This document shows positions 12,601-22,577 of a stretch of DNA of 64,000 bases, in pieces. Origin of the DNA: Takakia lepidozioides (Eukaryota; Streptophyta; Takakiopsida; Takakiales; Takakiaceae); NCBI GenBank assembly GCA_030704615.1, contig CM060732.1:75437053-75501052 (forward strand), given 5' to 3'. A model generated the notes under the pieces. The model saw only the letters and a program-made list of their open reading frames with translations, was not told where the DNA came from and did no database searches. The position numbers and the translations under genes are program-made. Position 1 is the first letter of the stretch; every line of letters starts with the position of its first letter.

Positions 12601-15600
12601 TTCTCAATCTGCATAAATAGCCTGTTTGTGCTTCCAAATTCTGTTCCACTTGCAGCACAATAAACAGATGTTTAATCGCTCAACTTGTAGTTGCTGCAAA
12701 CCTTACTTTCCCATCTACCTACTCACCTTTTCCACTCATAGATATGCACCATTTTACGACGAAGAATGCAAACTTGCCAGACAGCATATCAAATTACTAC
12801 TCCTTGACACCCATTCTTCTGTAGAAGTACAAACCTAGCCCCCAAGCACTACAAGTCTCTCATCAGATCTTAATGACTTTCCAACAGAGTGGACAAAAAG
12901 TATTAACCACCCCCTATTCGAGAGCGGTGACAAGCTCAAACGGACCAATTATCGCACAGTTACAGTTTCTTCATTGCTGGCTAAACTGTTTGGGGCAGTT
13001 GTGGCCATGGAACTTGATGGTTGGGCAGAAACTTCTCAGCTTCACACTACTGGGCAAGCAGGCTTCTGGCGCAACCAATCCTTGACCTTACCTTCACGCT
13101 TCAAGTATGGTAGAACGAGCAAACTACAACAAATAAATGGTATATGCTTGGTCAGGGACTTCCGAAAGGCTTTCAATTCAGTCCTCGAACCCTTCTTCTT
13201 GAAAGATTACACAGGATAGAGGTCGCTGGACATCATATGGGCCATTTTATCCATGTACAAGACTGTCATTGGCATGGGAAGGTGGCAGGGGAGTTCTCAG
13301 CAGAGGTGCACAGCAACATTGGGGTCAAACAAGGCTGCCCTCCCTCACCTACCCTGTTTGGAATCTACATAGAAGCTTTGGAAGGATTCATTGCAAAGAT
13401 GGGTGCCTTTGGATGGGGGACCAACACAGTCAGTACTTGTCTACGCTGATGATGTTGTTCTCTTGGCCCAATCTCCTGTCTTGCTACAACAACACCTTGG
13501 CATCCTGGAAGACACCTTCAAAGACTACAGGCTGCAGGTCAACCAAAGAACAACTAAGATCATGGTGTTCAATGGCCATGTGGATCAGAGATTCCTCTTC
13601 AACCATTGAGGTCATGAAACCATACACATACCTGGGGCTGGTTGCCCACTCACCCAGAATTTCAGTTGCATCGACTGCTATGGACAGATTGACAGAGGGC
13701 AAGGCTCCCTCCACATGTCTTCAGGCTAAATGCAATCAAATACACCTGCCCCACCCCCCCCACCAAAAAGTGGCTCCATGGCTCGGTTGTCACCCCTGCC
13801 ACCACTTAAGGCTGTGAGTTCTGGGCAGCTGGTGTCCCAGTTTCCTGGTGGGAAAAAATTCTGGAACCACTGCAATCAGAGTGCTTGGAGCTAGAGGTAC
13901 AAACCATCACAGATTCTATGTGTGGAATTTGCATGCGTCCCACTTCAAAGCAAGGCCATCTTCCGGCTTACAATCTTTCTTACAAGTTTACAAGCCCTTC
14001 CATCCAATGGGCCGACAGCCTGGGCTCTCACAACATCTATCAGGCTCAAAACCGCTGGTTTTGAAGCACTCTTGGTGTGCTCGTGTCCAACTTTTTTGAG
14101 GGCAATGGACTCTCCGTTGCTTCCCTACTGTCACAAAACATGGAGGGGGCGGAAACTGCGTCCAACCAAGACTACAATAGATGCATCAGGAGAGAACTTA
14201 TGCAACTGCACATCAGGCAGACATGGAAACCAGCCACTCTAACAACAAAGTGCACTTCTATCAGGAGACATTCTTGGTGCTCCGTGACAATAAAATCTTG
14301 CGGCCTAATTACCTGTCTGCAGCTCTATCTCCCTACCCTCTGAGGCCTTGGGGAGGTTCAGGGTGGGTTCCCACAGTCGGTGGATAGAGACTGGCAGGTG
14401 GGAAAATCTGCAACGTGAGCACCGTCTATGCCCTGCTTGTAAGGGAACAACAGGGAAGTAAAAAGTGAAGAACATTTCTTCTTTCACTGCCCTTTCTACT
14501 ATGAGATCTGTGGGGAATTCAACTGTCTGTTCCAGGATACCCAATCTCTAAACGGAGGTCATCAGAATGCTTGGCAGCTTACCTGCATGAGACGTTCAAC
14601 TCTTAGACAATCCCCTGAGTAATGGTTGCTTTTGAGTTGCTTGTGGCCCCTCTCTCTTTCTTGTTTCTTTCTTCCTCTTGTCCATAAGCTCTTTGAGCTT
14701 CCGGCGGACTTTATAAAGTACCATTTCATTTGAATACCCTGCTTCAAACATTTGAGCTTTTGCCCCACACAAATCCATATTGTAGCTCACTAGATAGGCA
14801 GTAGCTACAGTAGTCTTTCGATAGTGGCATCATTTCTGACCGCCATATGAGTGTTTAATCAAGAAGCAAATGCTTAAGGTCAATCCACTATGGCAGCGCC
14901 TGCAATGTGCCCAGCACACATGTCGAGCACAAGACAACAATCCAGGGCCTTAGCATGGGTTTGCATTTATCTTGGACGATCAGTGAAGCCAAATCCCCAG
15001 GACGTGATATGCATAAAGGAAAATTGTGTGTGTGTACTTTCCCTTTCAACATTCAAGAATCATACCAGACTATCCCGAAGGATTTACTAGCAGCTGAAAG
15101 AGCGTACGTGAGTATCGGACATGTAATTCTGGAAGGCTTATACCACATGCTCCTGCGGACTCCAAATTTGTGTGTCCGAGAAAACTTTGAACTGACACTC
15201 GACGGAACCACAGAGGGGCCGATAGAGGCCCAAAAAAAAGGATCGAAGACAAGGCATACAAAATGTACGATCCTCGGGGAAACATTGCCCTTGCAATTAC
15301 AGGCACTGACAGCTACCGTCAACACTCAGTGTGCATCTGGGTGAAGTCGTCACAACAGCAAACACCGAACCTTGATGCGGGTTGCTGGAAATGCAACACC
15401 AGTGCCATTCTTCACTGCTCATTCCACATTGGCAACCTCAGCCTCAGCTGGGGGGAACATCGTCCCCTTTAGCCTGTGCAGGCAGAAAGAAAAAGCAAAA
15501 CAGACAGAAAAAAATAAAATACGTGAACCACCCACAAAAACTATACAGACATACAAATACAGAGGCATGAATGACGCACCGGCCAGCAGTATAGAAGCAG

Positions 15601-15707
15601 GCGAAGAAGGAGAGCATGAGCATCAAGAGGCTGCCCATGCTGCCGCGCGCCATGGAGGCCTGCTGCACCCTGCTGCTCCTCGCGCCCCCGCTAGTTCCTC
15701 TCACCAT
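3663..15707 (-). CDS. HPGT: Hydroxyproline O-galactosyltransferase-like beta-1,3-galactosyltransferase (GT31), 11 exons
   Basis: Exons (high to low): 15707-15580, 9790-9727, 9517-9468, 9272-9079, 6592-6529, 6287-6215, 5197-5074, 4837-4750, 4558-4505, 4134-4063, 3933-3663. All junctions are GT-AG and phases close, giving 393 residues. The product should be a type II Golgi membrane protein adding galactose to hydroxyproline of arabinogalactan proteins. Exon 1 gives a basic N-terminus and a signal anchor ([17 protein letters not shown]). The junction with exon 2 creates GRLWQDAE, a hallmark of plant HPGT proteins. Then follow [11 protein letters not shown], a GFGS-like block ([18 protein letters not shown]), IVIRFVIGR, the metal-binding DDD in [39 protein letters not shown] and [19 protein letters not shown]. 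After DLCCST the frame runs about 50 residues longer than HPGT proteins usually do, so the last exon may be mis-ended or diverged. DUF4094 B3GALTs are the alternative, but GRLWQDAE favours HPGT. Several introns contain LINE copies. Confidence 0.88.
5590..5855 (+). mobile_element. LINE 3'-end fragment in intron 6 of the galactosyltransferase gene
   Basis: GAGGACCAGAAATGCTTGG near 5,617 matches the last codons of the LINE C-terminal region. The stem-loop AAGCTCTTTGAGCTT lies at 5789-5803 and the tail carries several ATTTC repeats to about 5850. It is antisense to the host gene and lacks the reverse transcriptase. Confidence 0.7.
6675..6855 (-). mobile_element. LINE 3'-end fragment in intron 4
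   Basis: On the minus strand the segment GATAAGCTGCCAAG ... CTAAGGGTC (6,797-6,850 on plus) matches the end of the LINE coding region. The stem-loop at 6715-6729 and a GAAAT-type tail (plus-strand reading) close it. It lies just 3' of the long LINE copy and in the same orientation. Confidence 0.65.
6930..8913 (-). mobile_element. 5'-truncated non-LTR retrotransposon (LINE), long copy
   Basis: Minus-strand frames cover a LINE reverse transcriptase and its C-terminal zinc region. The RT part (about 8,910-7,770) shows [60 protein letters not shown] and catalytic YADDVALL near 8,260. A frameshift near 7.9 kb leads to a second frame. The C-terminal part (7598-7041) carries CPAC...EHFFFYCP, the CCHC-type finger seen after LINE RTs. 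The copy ends in the stem-loop at 6974-6988 and an (ATTTC)n tail, seen on plus as GAAAT repeats at 6930-6952. The endonuclease end is missing; the 5' break abuts a (GAAA)n run near 8914-8938. It sits in intron 4 of the galactosyltransferase gene, in the gene's sense orientation. Confidence 0.85.
7041..9001 (-). pseudogene. LINE reverse transcriptase and zinc-finger region, frameshifted
   Basis: This is the coding remnant of the element above. The upper frame (about 8910-7763) has RT fingers, palm and thumb. It continues in other frames through [18 protein letters not shown] (7865-7599) and on to the frame ending at 7041 ([17 protein letters not shown] and the CPAC...HFFFYCP finger). A UGA and at least two frame changes separate the parts, so no full-length product is possible. 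The first about 30 residues of the upper frame (above 8,913) come from host intron sequence. Confidence 0.8.
9829..11575. other. Intron 1 of the galactosyltransferase gene, part without recognised elements
   Basis: No coding similarity was recognised on either strand. There are short CA and CT runs near 10,300-10,320. A possible earlier acceptor at 9829 would also be open in frame, but the acceptor at 9790 gives the conserved GRLWQDAE junction and is preferred. Confidence 0.5.
11580..12545 (+). mobile_element. Fragment of a second LINE family
   Basis: Plus-strand pieces in broken frames read LEYASAV near 11,600, [17 protein letters not shown] near 11,770 and [18 protein letters not shown] followed by [12 protein letters not shown] near 12,150-12,236. 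This is the C-terminal part of a LINE polyprotein with its CxxC...HxxxxC finger. It differs from the family at 6.9-8.9 kb. Stops and frame changes show it is dead. It lies in intron 1 of the galactosyltransferase gene, antisense to it. Confidence 0.6.
12700..14735 (+). mobile_element. Second long LINE copy, heavily decayed, opposite orientation
   Basis: This copy belongs to the same family as 6.93-8.91 kb. It reaches further 5': [20 protein letters not shown] near 12,745 is the endonuclease-RT linker. Then come [41 protein letters not shown] near 13,322 and [11 protein letters not shown] near 13,440, followed by remnants of the C-terminal region ([14 protein letters not shown]) to about 14,560. 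It ends in the stem-loop at 14686-14700 and an ACCATTTCATTTG tail. Many frameshifts are present. It lies in intron 1 of the galactosyltransferase gene, antisense to that gene and to the other long copy. Confidence 0.8.
14740..15579. other. Intron 1 start region of the galactosyltransferase gene
   Basis: No element was recognised between the LINE copy and exon 1. Open frames here are short and without family similarity. The exon 1 donor is CCG|GTGCGT at 15580/15579. Confidence 0.4.
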
Positions 15708-18384
15708 GGCTGCTCTGCTGCAGCATTGTCAGGTGTTCTCAGTGGAGCACACGGATATGGCGTCCCGCTGCCGCCTTCTCCAGAAAGGTGACCACCACCT
15801 CCTTTCCCAAAACTACAGCAATTTTATAAGTCCAAAAGGCGGCCACCTACCTTGTAGCCTAGTTCATCTCGGAGCAAACAGAAATTTGAGCTCAGAGCGA
15901 ACATTCTGTGTGCATCCCAAGTCCCCATATGGGGCGTCTTCAGCAGCACATGTTACTTCCAAGGAGGTAATACAGTATGACATAAGTTGGTGTGTCTGGA
16001 GATCTAACCTCCCTGAGAAACCAACTATGTATTCACCAATGTTACTGTAAAAGTTGCAAGTAGTTATGTCATATATCTGCAAACATGTATGTATCTTGTT
16101 GCATGGAGTGAATAGGAAGAAAGAAAACTGACAATATCAGATGTATTGTGTATTACAGATCCAGTCTCATGCCCAAAAGTGCCCTCTTGTGGTCTTGTAA
16201 TGAGGTAGATTTGTTCGTGCTGCCACCTACTTGTCATGGCAGGGAATAGAAACAACAGTACCTATCCCCCAAAAACCTCAAAGTGGCTATGACAGTTTGT
16301 GTGCATTTGCCAGTCCTCTTGTATTTCTGTCAACCCTCTTATACACCTAAAAGAGAGATTGATCCATGGGCTGCATAATCTCCTCGTACAGAGTCCTGAA
16401 ACACAGGAGGTGCCAACACATGTTTCAGTTGAAACCCCATCTTGGCGAGTATCAGTGGAGGAGATACCCAATTGCACAAGGGACTCTTGCAGATTGAAGT
16501 TAGAAAGTGGGAACAAAGGCTAAGGATCGCATATTCACATGCATAGGTCCCCGAGAATAACAGAGGTAGAGAGAGAATGGGTCGAGAATCTACTATGTTA
16601 AAGTTTTCAGTGATTTTTCCGTATGGTGTGGAAGCAGCTAAAGTCCCAGGCATTATTCCATGAACCTGCAGTTTCCAATGGTCTCTGATAGTAACCCCTG
16701 AGATGGTCATTGCATCAGTTCTGGAAAGTCCGACTACCAATAAGTAAAGTAGCTCTAAAGAGCAAGTGTGACTGGAGAGGAACGTTTCAGCACATTCAGT
16801 TTGTCGGTGATTCGAGTTTGCTGAAGTTTCACTGTCAGAGACTCACTAGCTCAAGTGCAGAGTACATTCCACAAAATTCTAATGGATCTCATCAGATTCA
16901 GGGTTGAAACCAGATTGTAGGGAACGCTTGTAGCAATTCTTGACCATGCTCTTTGATCACATAACAAAGGTACTGCGTGGATTGAAAGCGAGAAACGAAA
17001 GCATCACATTGCAGAGAGCATGCTGCCAGATTCCACTCTTCTTGTGGAGAGGGCCAAGCGCAGACTCCACACTTTCTATTCATCCTGAGAATCCATCGCT
17101 CACTTTTGTAGTGACCGACATCAAGGACGTCATGTAACCTCTGTCTGAAACACGCTCTTTTCTCGCGAAAATGAGAGTCTGGCTAGAGTTTGTTGAGAAT
17201 CATTGATGTGGAACATCGGAGGCTATGGATTAAATTAGTTGTCCAATGGCTCACATTCGCTACAACTACTTGAACAGAATACTCAGACTGAATTGCTGCA
17301 ATAGTATGTTTCTTTCCTTTGGAATCCAAACCATCATTTGAACCCATTGGAAGCTTTGAGGGGGATTGCTGGATAGATTGTGAGAATCTCTGATCAGCTC
17401 ATGCGATTTGGGCAAATTCTCTTCTTCTGGAGGCAGTCAATTCACTTGTGGCACAGGTGTCTCCCACCATCTCTTTGCTGGTGAGACTCGACCTGTGTTA
17501 TGCCCTGCTCGACTAAAGGTTTTTAAGGAGTGGCTACACCAATGACATGCACAAATCCATCAAACTTGACCTCTGCTTGATGACCCTTCCAACAGGATGT
17601 GCAACATAGACTATGACATATGTTTTACAGCCCACCTAGATCCACATGTAACAGGTTTATTTGCTCCCGTAATATGGGTATCTGATCCTTATGGATTTGC
17701 TTGAAAAAATAACCTGTGGCTCCAACAAGAGCGCTGAGGGTTTCGACCCCGTCCTTCCACGGGGAATGTGAATGACATACTACATATTCCACTCAAGTTA
17801 TAATCAATTTTGCAATCTTGCCTACAAATGTATCTGGTAAGTTCCAAATACCTGATCCACCCAGCTCCATGTTCACTGAGATCATCCAACTAGGTTGCCA
17901 TGAATAGAGACACAGGCAGAGTAGCCAATGACAAAAAAATCCTCCAGATCACAAAATCTGTAATCTGGAATGATGTATTGAAGGATCACAAGAAGTTATC
18001 CCATAGCCCTCAAGAGTCTAACAAAGTGCTGCTCCTCATCGACAAAGACACTTCAACGGTAAATTATGAATTTCCGAACATAGCCCTACATAGAGGAATA
18101 ATGGACCCACTTCCAAACTTTCACCAACAATCACTGTTTTCTTGAAGTACAGAGGAAGGAGAAAGCTGCACACACGTTTTTATCAATGTTTTTTTGACAT
18201 TGAACTTCATGCATATTCTAATGCTAATTAACTCATTTGCAAGTCTGTCAATTGTCATTGGAGGCTGGGTAACGACAATCTAAAAACCCTGATAAACGAC
18301 TAAGCAAGGGATTTCAAATAGAAGACCAAAACTGGGAAAGTGCACTTGATTGCAGTAGCTCAAGAGCACATGACAATTACCGAA
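15708..18384. other. Intergenic region between the galactosyltransferase and Cpn10 genes
   Basis: Both neighbours are on the minus strand, so this must hold the promoter of the galactosyltransferase gene (near 15,708 upward) and the 3' flank of the Cpn10 gene. The part next to exon 1 is GC-rich with many CpG. No further gene or repeat was recognised. Confidence 0.45.
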
Positions 18385-21162
18385 CTATTCAACAACCGCC
18401 AATAAGTCAGCCACACGGCAAAAGCAGATCTTCTCTGGTGTTCCCAAATCCGCCTGTATTTCAAAGACGACAAGATGGATAATATAGTAAGGAAAAAGTG
18501 GTGAGGGATAAAAAGTGGTGGCTCATTTTACGAGCCACCATTGAGTCTTTCCCAACTGTACAACCCAGTATAAACTAGAAGGTTCAATATAGATGAATGG
18601 TTCACAGGCCTAACAATGACTTGTAAACAACCAGTCTTAGTGCTCTGATACTAGAGAGAGGCAACTGCCGCACTGCCATTAACATGTACTCATAAGACAT
18701 TGTTATAACCTTGTGGCCATAGACCCCACGCTCAGTTTGGGCAGAACAAGAAGGACAGACACTACCTTTGTGTGGGGCTCACTCCAATAGTCGTACTGCA
18801 GTTAACAAAGATTTAACAAAGATAACGCAAGTGAAGATGACTACGAAAAGGAGATTTCATGGGAGTGTACCTCATAGGCATTAATGTCGGAGAACAGGAC
18901 CTGCATTTTTCAACAACCCACGGGACACCACAGAACGCTTAATGTTTGACAAATAGCATTATCAGAAAATGACAAGGACCAATCAAGTCAGCAATGTCAT
19001 ATGCTGCAGGATAGAGAAATGTCGGTTAGTGGCCTAACTCCCTTCTCCAGCTGGGATGAACCAGGAAAGGTAGAAGAGGAACTTGGGGAACAAGGAGAGC
19101 AGAATAGAGTCTATACTCCTGTGTTCCCTTCAAACATTCGCTTGCCATAGGCTTACAGCCAACAACCCGGTGAGAAACTAACCCTCCCGGAGTATCGAGA
19201 GAGAGAGAGAAAGAGAGATTCCACATGAGTCTACTGCTGGGATCAATGGACCTAGAGAGAACCAAGGAGAAGAGAGTAGGGAGATAATTAAAAGCTAATG
19301 AGGCCAATATAGGCCACCACTCATGTGTCAACAGAGTAGAGCACAACACATATGAGTGCTTCAGTACCATACTCTGCTGCTGTAGGTGTCTGGGCATTTT
19401 AATCAAACCTGCCTCCCTATATAAGCCCTAGACGGGTTAGACTTAGAAATACAAGCGAAATGAGGGGTAAGGTAATAGAGACGAATGTGAAGAGGTGCAA
19501 TTTAGTTGCTTACCTTCTGCCCCTTCTCTATGGATGCAGCATCTTTCCCCATGGACAAAACCTGTTTAAAAATCATTGGGATTGTTCAGGACCTGGCAAG
19601 AGCTCTCCTGCCATGAACAGAACTGCATAGCAATCCTTCACACATATAGGATTGTGGACTGCACAGACCCTTATATCCCTTTGACTAAAGCATACACCTG
19701 TCAGGTTTGTGTACCAAGTGGAGGGGCAGGGAGAGAAATAGAGCTCTACTCGAAACTCAGGATCTACATTGACCCTCCTCATTCGGTGTGAGCTTTCTCT
19801 GCTGTCTACTTCATGCAGTATATACTCATTGGCTCCAACCCACCAACTTAGTAAAATACAAGAAGATGTGAGACCACAGAAATATACAGACTAAGCACAT
19901 CCACATGTGCCCCAAAAGCAAAAGACGTGTGTACAAAGAGGTTGAAAACATCTTGTAAGCTGGTATCTCACCTCGCCAACAAGATACCGCTCAAACTTGA
20001 CAGCTGATTTGGGCAGTAATACTCCTCCAGCAGATTTCTAGAAGTTCACAAAAAGGCTGAAACTTGTTTAGTGCTGCTGTACGTGAGAAAACCATACTTC
20101 AACCCACAACTAAGATGTCTCTACTTATCACCAAGCCAAGTGCACCGTGTCTTTATACAATAAACAGATGGACTGAGAGAAAGAGCTCGTGTAGGGCTCA
20201 ACTCCTAGTTAGAGGTCAAGTCTTAATTGTCAGCATTATGAGACTCAAGTCTCTGCCTGGAAGCTAGACCACTACTCTCAAGATTCATACATCTTCCACC
20301 TTCCAATTTGACCCAAAATGCAATTGGATTACCATTGATGGAGGACCGTGGAACAAATTCATGAAGGTCGAATATGATAGAAAGCTACCTCAGGTAAGTC
20401 CTGAAGGCGTATCAACACCCTGTCTGCCTGGGGGACAACCTGCAGAATAGTCCCTTCTGAGTTCAATTAAGTAGGACAGTATGAGCCTCTCAGCTCCTTG
20501 CATAAGAGCAACACGTCTAAAATTTGTTGCCAGAAAAGAAGACTGAAATCTGACAGCAACATACAGACCTTGAACAAATTAAATCAATAGAACCTATACT
20601 TTGGAAACAGCACTAGTCTGCTCAGCTTGCTCACATACTGTTCAATCTGGTCTATTCAAAGTATAACCCTCTCAGAGCTGGCAGTGTAGATTCAATCCAC
20701 AGAGAGAGATAGAGAGATGGAGACAGAGAGAAGTACTTGTAAAATTATGACTGTGGTACGTTCTACCCTAGACTCCAAGTCTGGACAGAGCAGGAAGGGG
20801 GACAAAGGGCCAGGGGATGGAAGAAAGGAGAACGGGACCTCCACCACCCGAGACTTGAGTAGTACAACACTATGAGGGAGAGAAAGACGGGCGGGGAGGA
20901 TTGATGAAAGAGGAGGCCCTCTGCAACTATGTCAAGAGCTGTAAGAGGGCATATAGCAAGGTTCTGAATGCTGCTTGCTCGTCCAAACCAACTAATTCAA
21001 CAAGATGAAGAGCAAAATTGGGGGACCAACCTTGGTGAGATCCACAGCACTTGCTGAGGCACATCCAGGCGCTCTGCTGATTCGACCCATTTTCCCAGAA
21101 GGACATTTCGATCCCAGGGCCATTTTGATATCAGCTGCCACCGCTGATGTCGCCATCGCCAT
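18385..21162 (-). CDS. CPN10: Plastid 10-kDa chaperonin (GroES/Cpn10), 6 exons
   Basis: Exons: 21162-21031, 20439-20389, 20037-19972, 19561-19514, 18900-18871, 18453-18385. All introns are GT-AG and phase 0, giving 131 residues. The product should cap the chloroplast Cpn60 cage during protein folding. Exon 1 (44 residues, MAMATSAVAADIKMALG...) is basic, Ser/Ala-rich and free of acidic runs at its start, as expected of a transit peptide. The GroES fold follows: KVVPQADRVLIRLQDLPE, then the mobile loop and core in exon 3 (KSAGGVLLPKSAVKFERYLVGE), VLSMGKDAASIEKGQK, VLFSDINAYE, and the end ADLGTPEKICFCRVADLLAV before VE-stop. Length and ending agree with single-domain plastid Cpn10, not the tandem Cpn20. 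Exon 5 is only 30 bases. The start is the outermost of two close ATGs (21162 and 21156). Confidence 0.92.
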
Positions 21163-22577
21163 CGCCTTATCCCCCTAGTGAAGGCAAGGAGCGAGACGCG
21201 GAGAGAGGGAACAAGCCGACAATGGTCCTGGAGAAGAAGTAAAAAGTGGATGTTCTCAGAATATTCTGTTCGATTAGATATGAAAGAGAGGAACTTCTTG
21301 TCTGCTATGCATGCTTCTGGCCGCCCACAATTGGGTTTACGATTGTGTGTGGGATATGGTGCAGGGATGTGCTTGGTGTCTGCGCGCTTCACAATCTTCC
21401 CTTGGTGGAGATGGTGGTGGTTACTCTGCCGCCTGCTTGGCTCCCCCGTGCAGGTGCTTTCCGTCCAATGCTCCAGGACGTTGATAGCTTGAATGTACAT
21501 CACATTCTTTGACTTGCTTCGTTGGGTCTTGATTGTCCTCGAGTTTTTATGTAGGGTTGCCTCAACATGCTGTAGGATCAACATTCATTTTCTTGCCCTG
21601 AATTCTTAGCGCTGTCAGATTTACCCTCCCGTGTATTCTAATTTACCTTCTTAGCCCCAGGTAGTTGGTCCTTGGCCGATCACAATGCATGTAGTTGTGG
21701 GGTGGTTTGCAGGTCATTGGCAGCGTAGACATTGGAAGTAGTTATGTGTGGGACTAAGTTGGGAGGACCTGATGTGTGGGATAGAGTCATCTGGAAGGTG
21801 GTTGTGAGCACACTGAGTTTTTGGAAATCATAGAATGTTGAGAAGGAGGGTGGGGGAAATGGAAAAGCCTACAATTGCCCCAGGGCTCCTTAATAGACTG
21901 TGAAACTAGAAAAACTCATAATCTTGTAGTTTTTGCACGCAGGTGAAGCAGAAAGTACGAGAAGGCTTTGGGAGAAGGAGTTCTCAGATACCTCAGAGTG
22001 GTGGGACATCTTTAATCAGGTAAGTGTAAAGAGTTCATTATGGAGGTTATGGGACTGAAGCTGGCACAACGAGGTTGGGTGGACTGGATGAGACCCCAGT
22101 CCTGTAAATCAATTTGAGTTTGCTGATGTTCTGGGTTTGGGGTGTAGTCTTGGACCATCTGGCGTGGTATCTGAGATGGAAACTTTGCATTGACCCCCTT
22201 TCTCCTTCAAATTACTGGAAATTAGGGCCTAACTCCTTACTCGGGAAAGGCACCACGACCCCTGAATTCACAAAATCGGTTAAGATTGCATTCTATCAAT
22301 GGTCGGATTCCAAGAGCCCTAGCCTTGAAGGGGGATGTGCTATTGGAATGTGCAGCTTTGCGACAAGATGGAGGACATGGTGCAGGAGGGGGTCAACATT
22401 GTGGACTGTCACATTGTTGGTGGAACCCTCCTTGGGTAAAAGCAGGGCTAGCTGCCATGATACAAGATCAAGCACAATCAGGTGATGGTCCAGATTATGG
22501 TCCAACACTGGCTGTGGGCATATTTGAAGATCACTTACAAATAGTCGGGCTGACACAGCGAGTCAACAGGACCTCTC
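21163..22577. other. Divergent intergenic region between Cpn10 and the PPR gene
   Basis: The Cpn10 gene (minus) and the PPR gene (plus) point away from each other, so both promoters should lie here. No motif strong enough to call was found. Frames of 80-150 codons in this stretch show no family similarity. An in-frame TGA near 22,548 limits the PPR frame, so any targeting peptide from further upstream would require splicing. Confidence 0.4.

Noticed and set aside
15372-15791. 139-codon plus frame over galactosyltransferase exon 1
   Set aside because: Shadow of the GC-rich exon 1 on the minus strand.
21085-21162. Possibility that the Cpn10 exons belong to a tandem Cpn20
   Set aside because: After one GroES unit the frame ends with the conserved terminal VVE and a stop; no second unit is present.
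21178-21512. Plus frames of 88-104 codons next to the Cpn10 start
   Set aside because: Basic, low-similarity frames in the 5' flank of the Cpn10 gene; no support.
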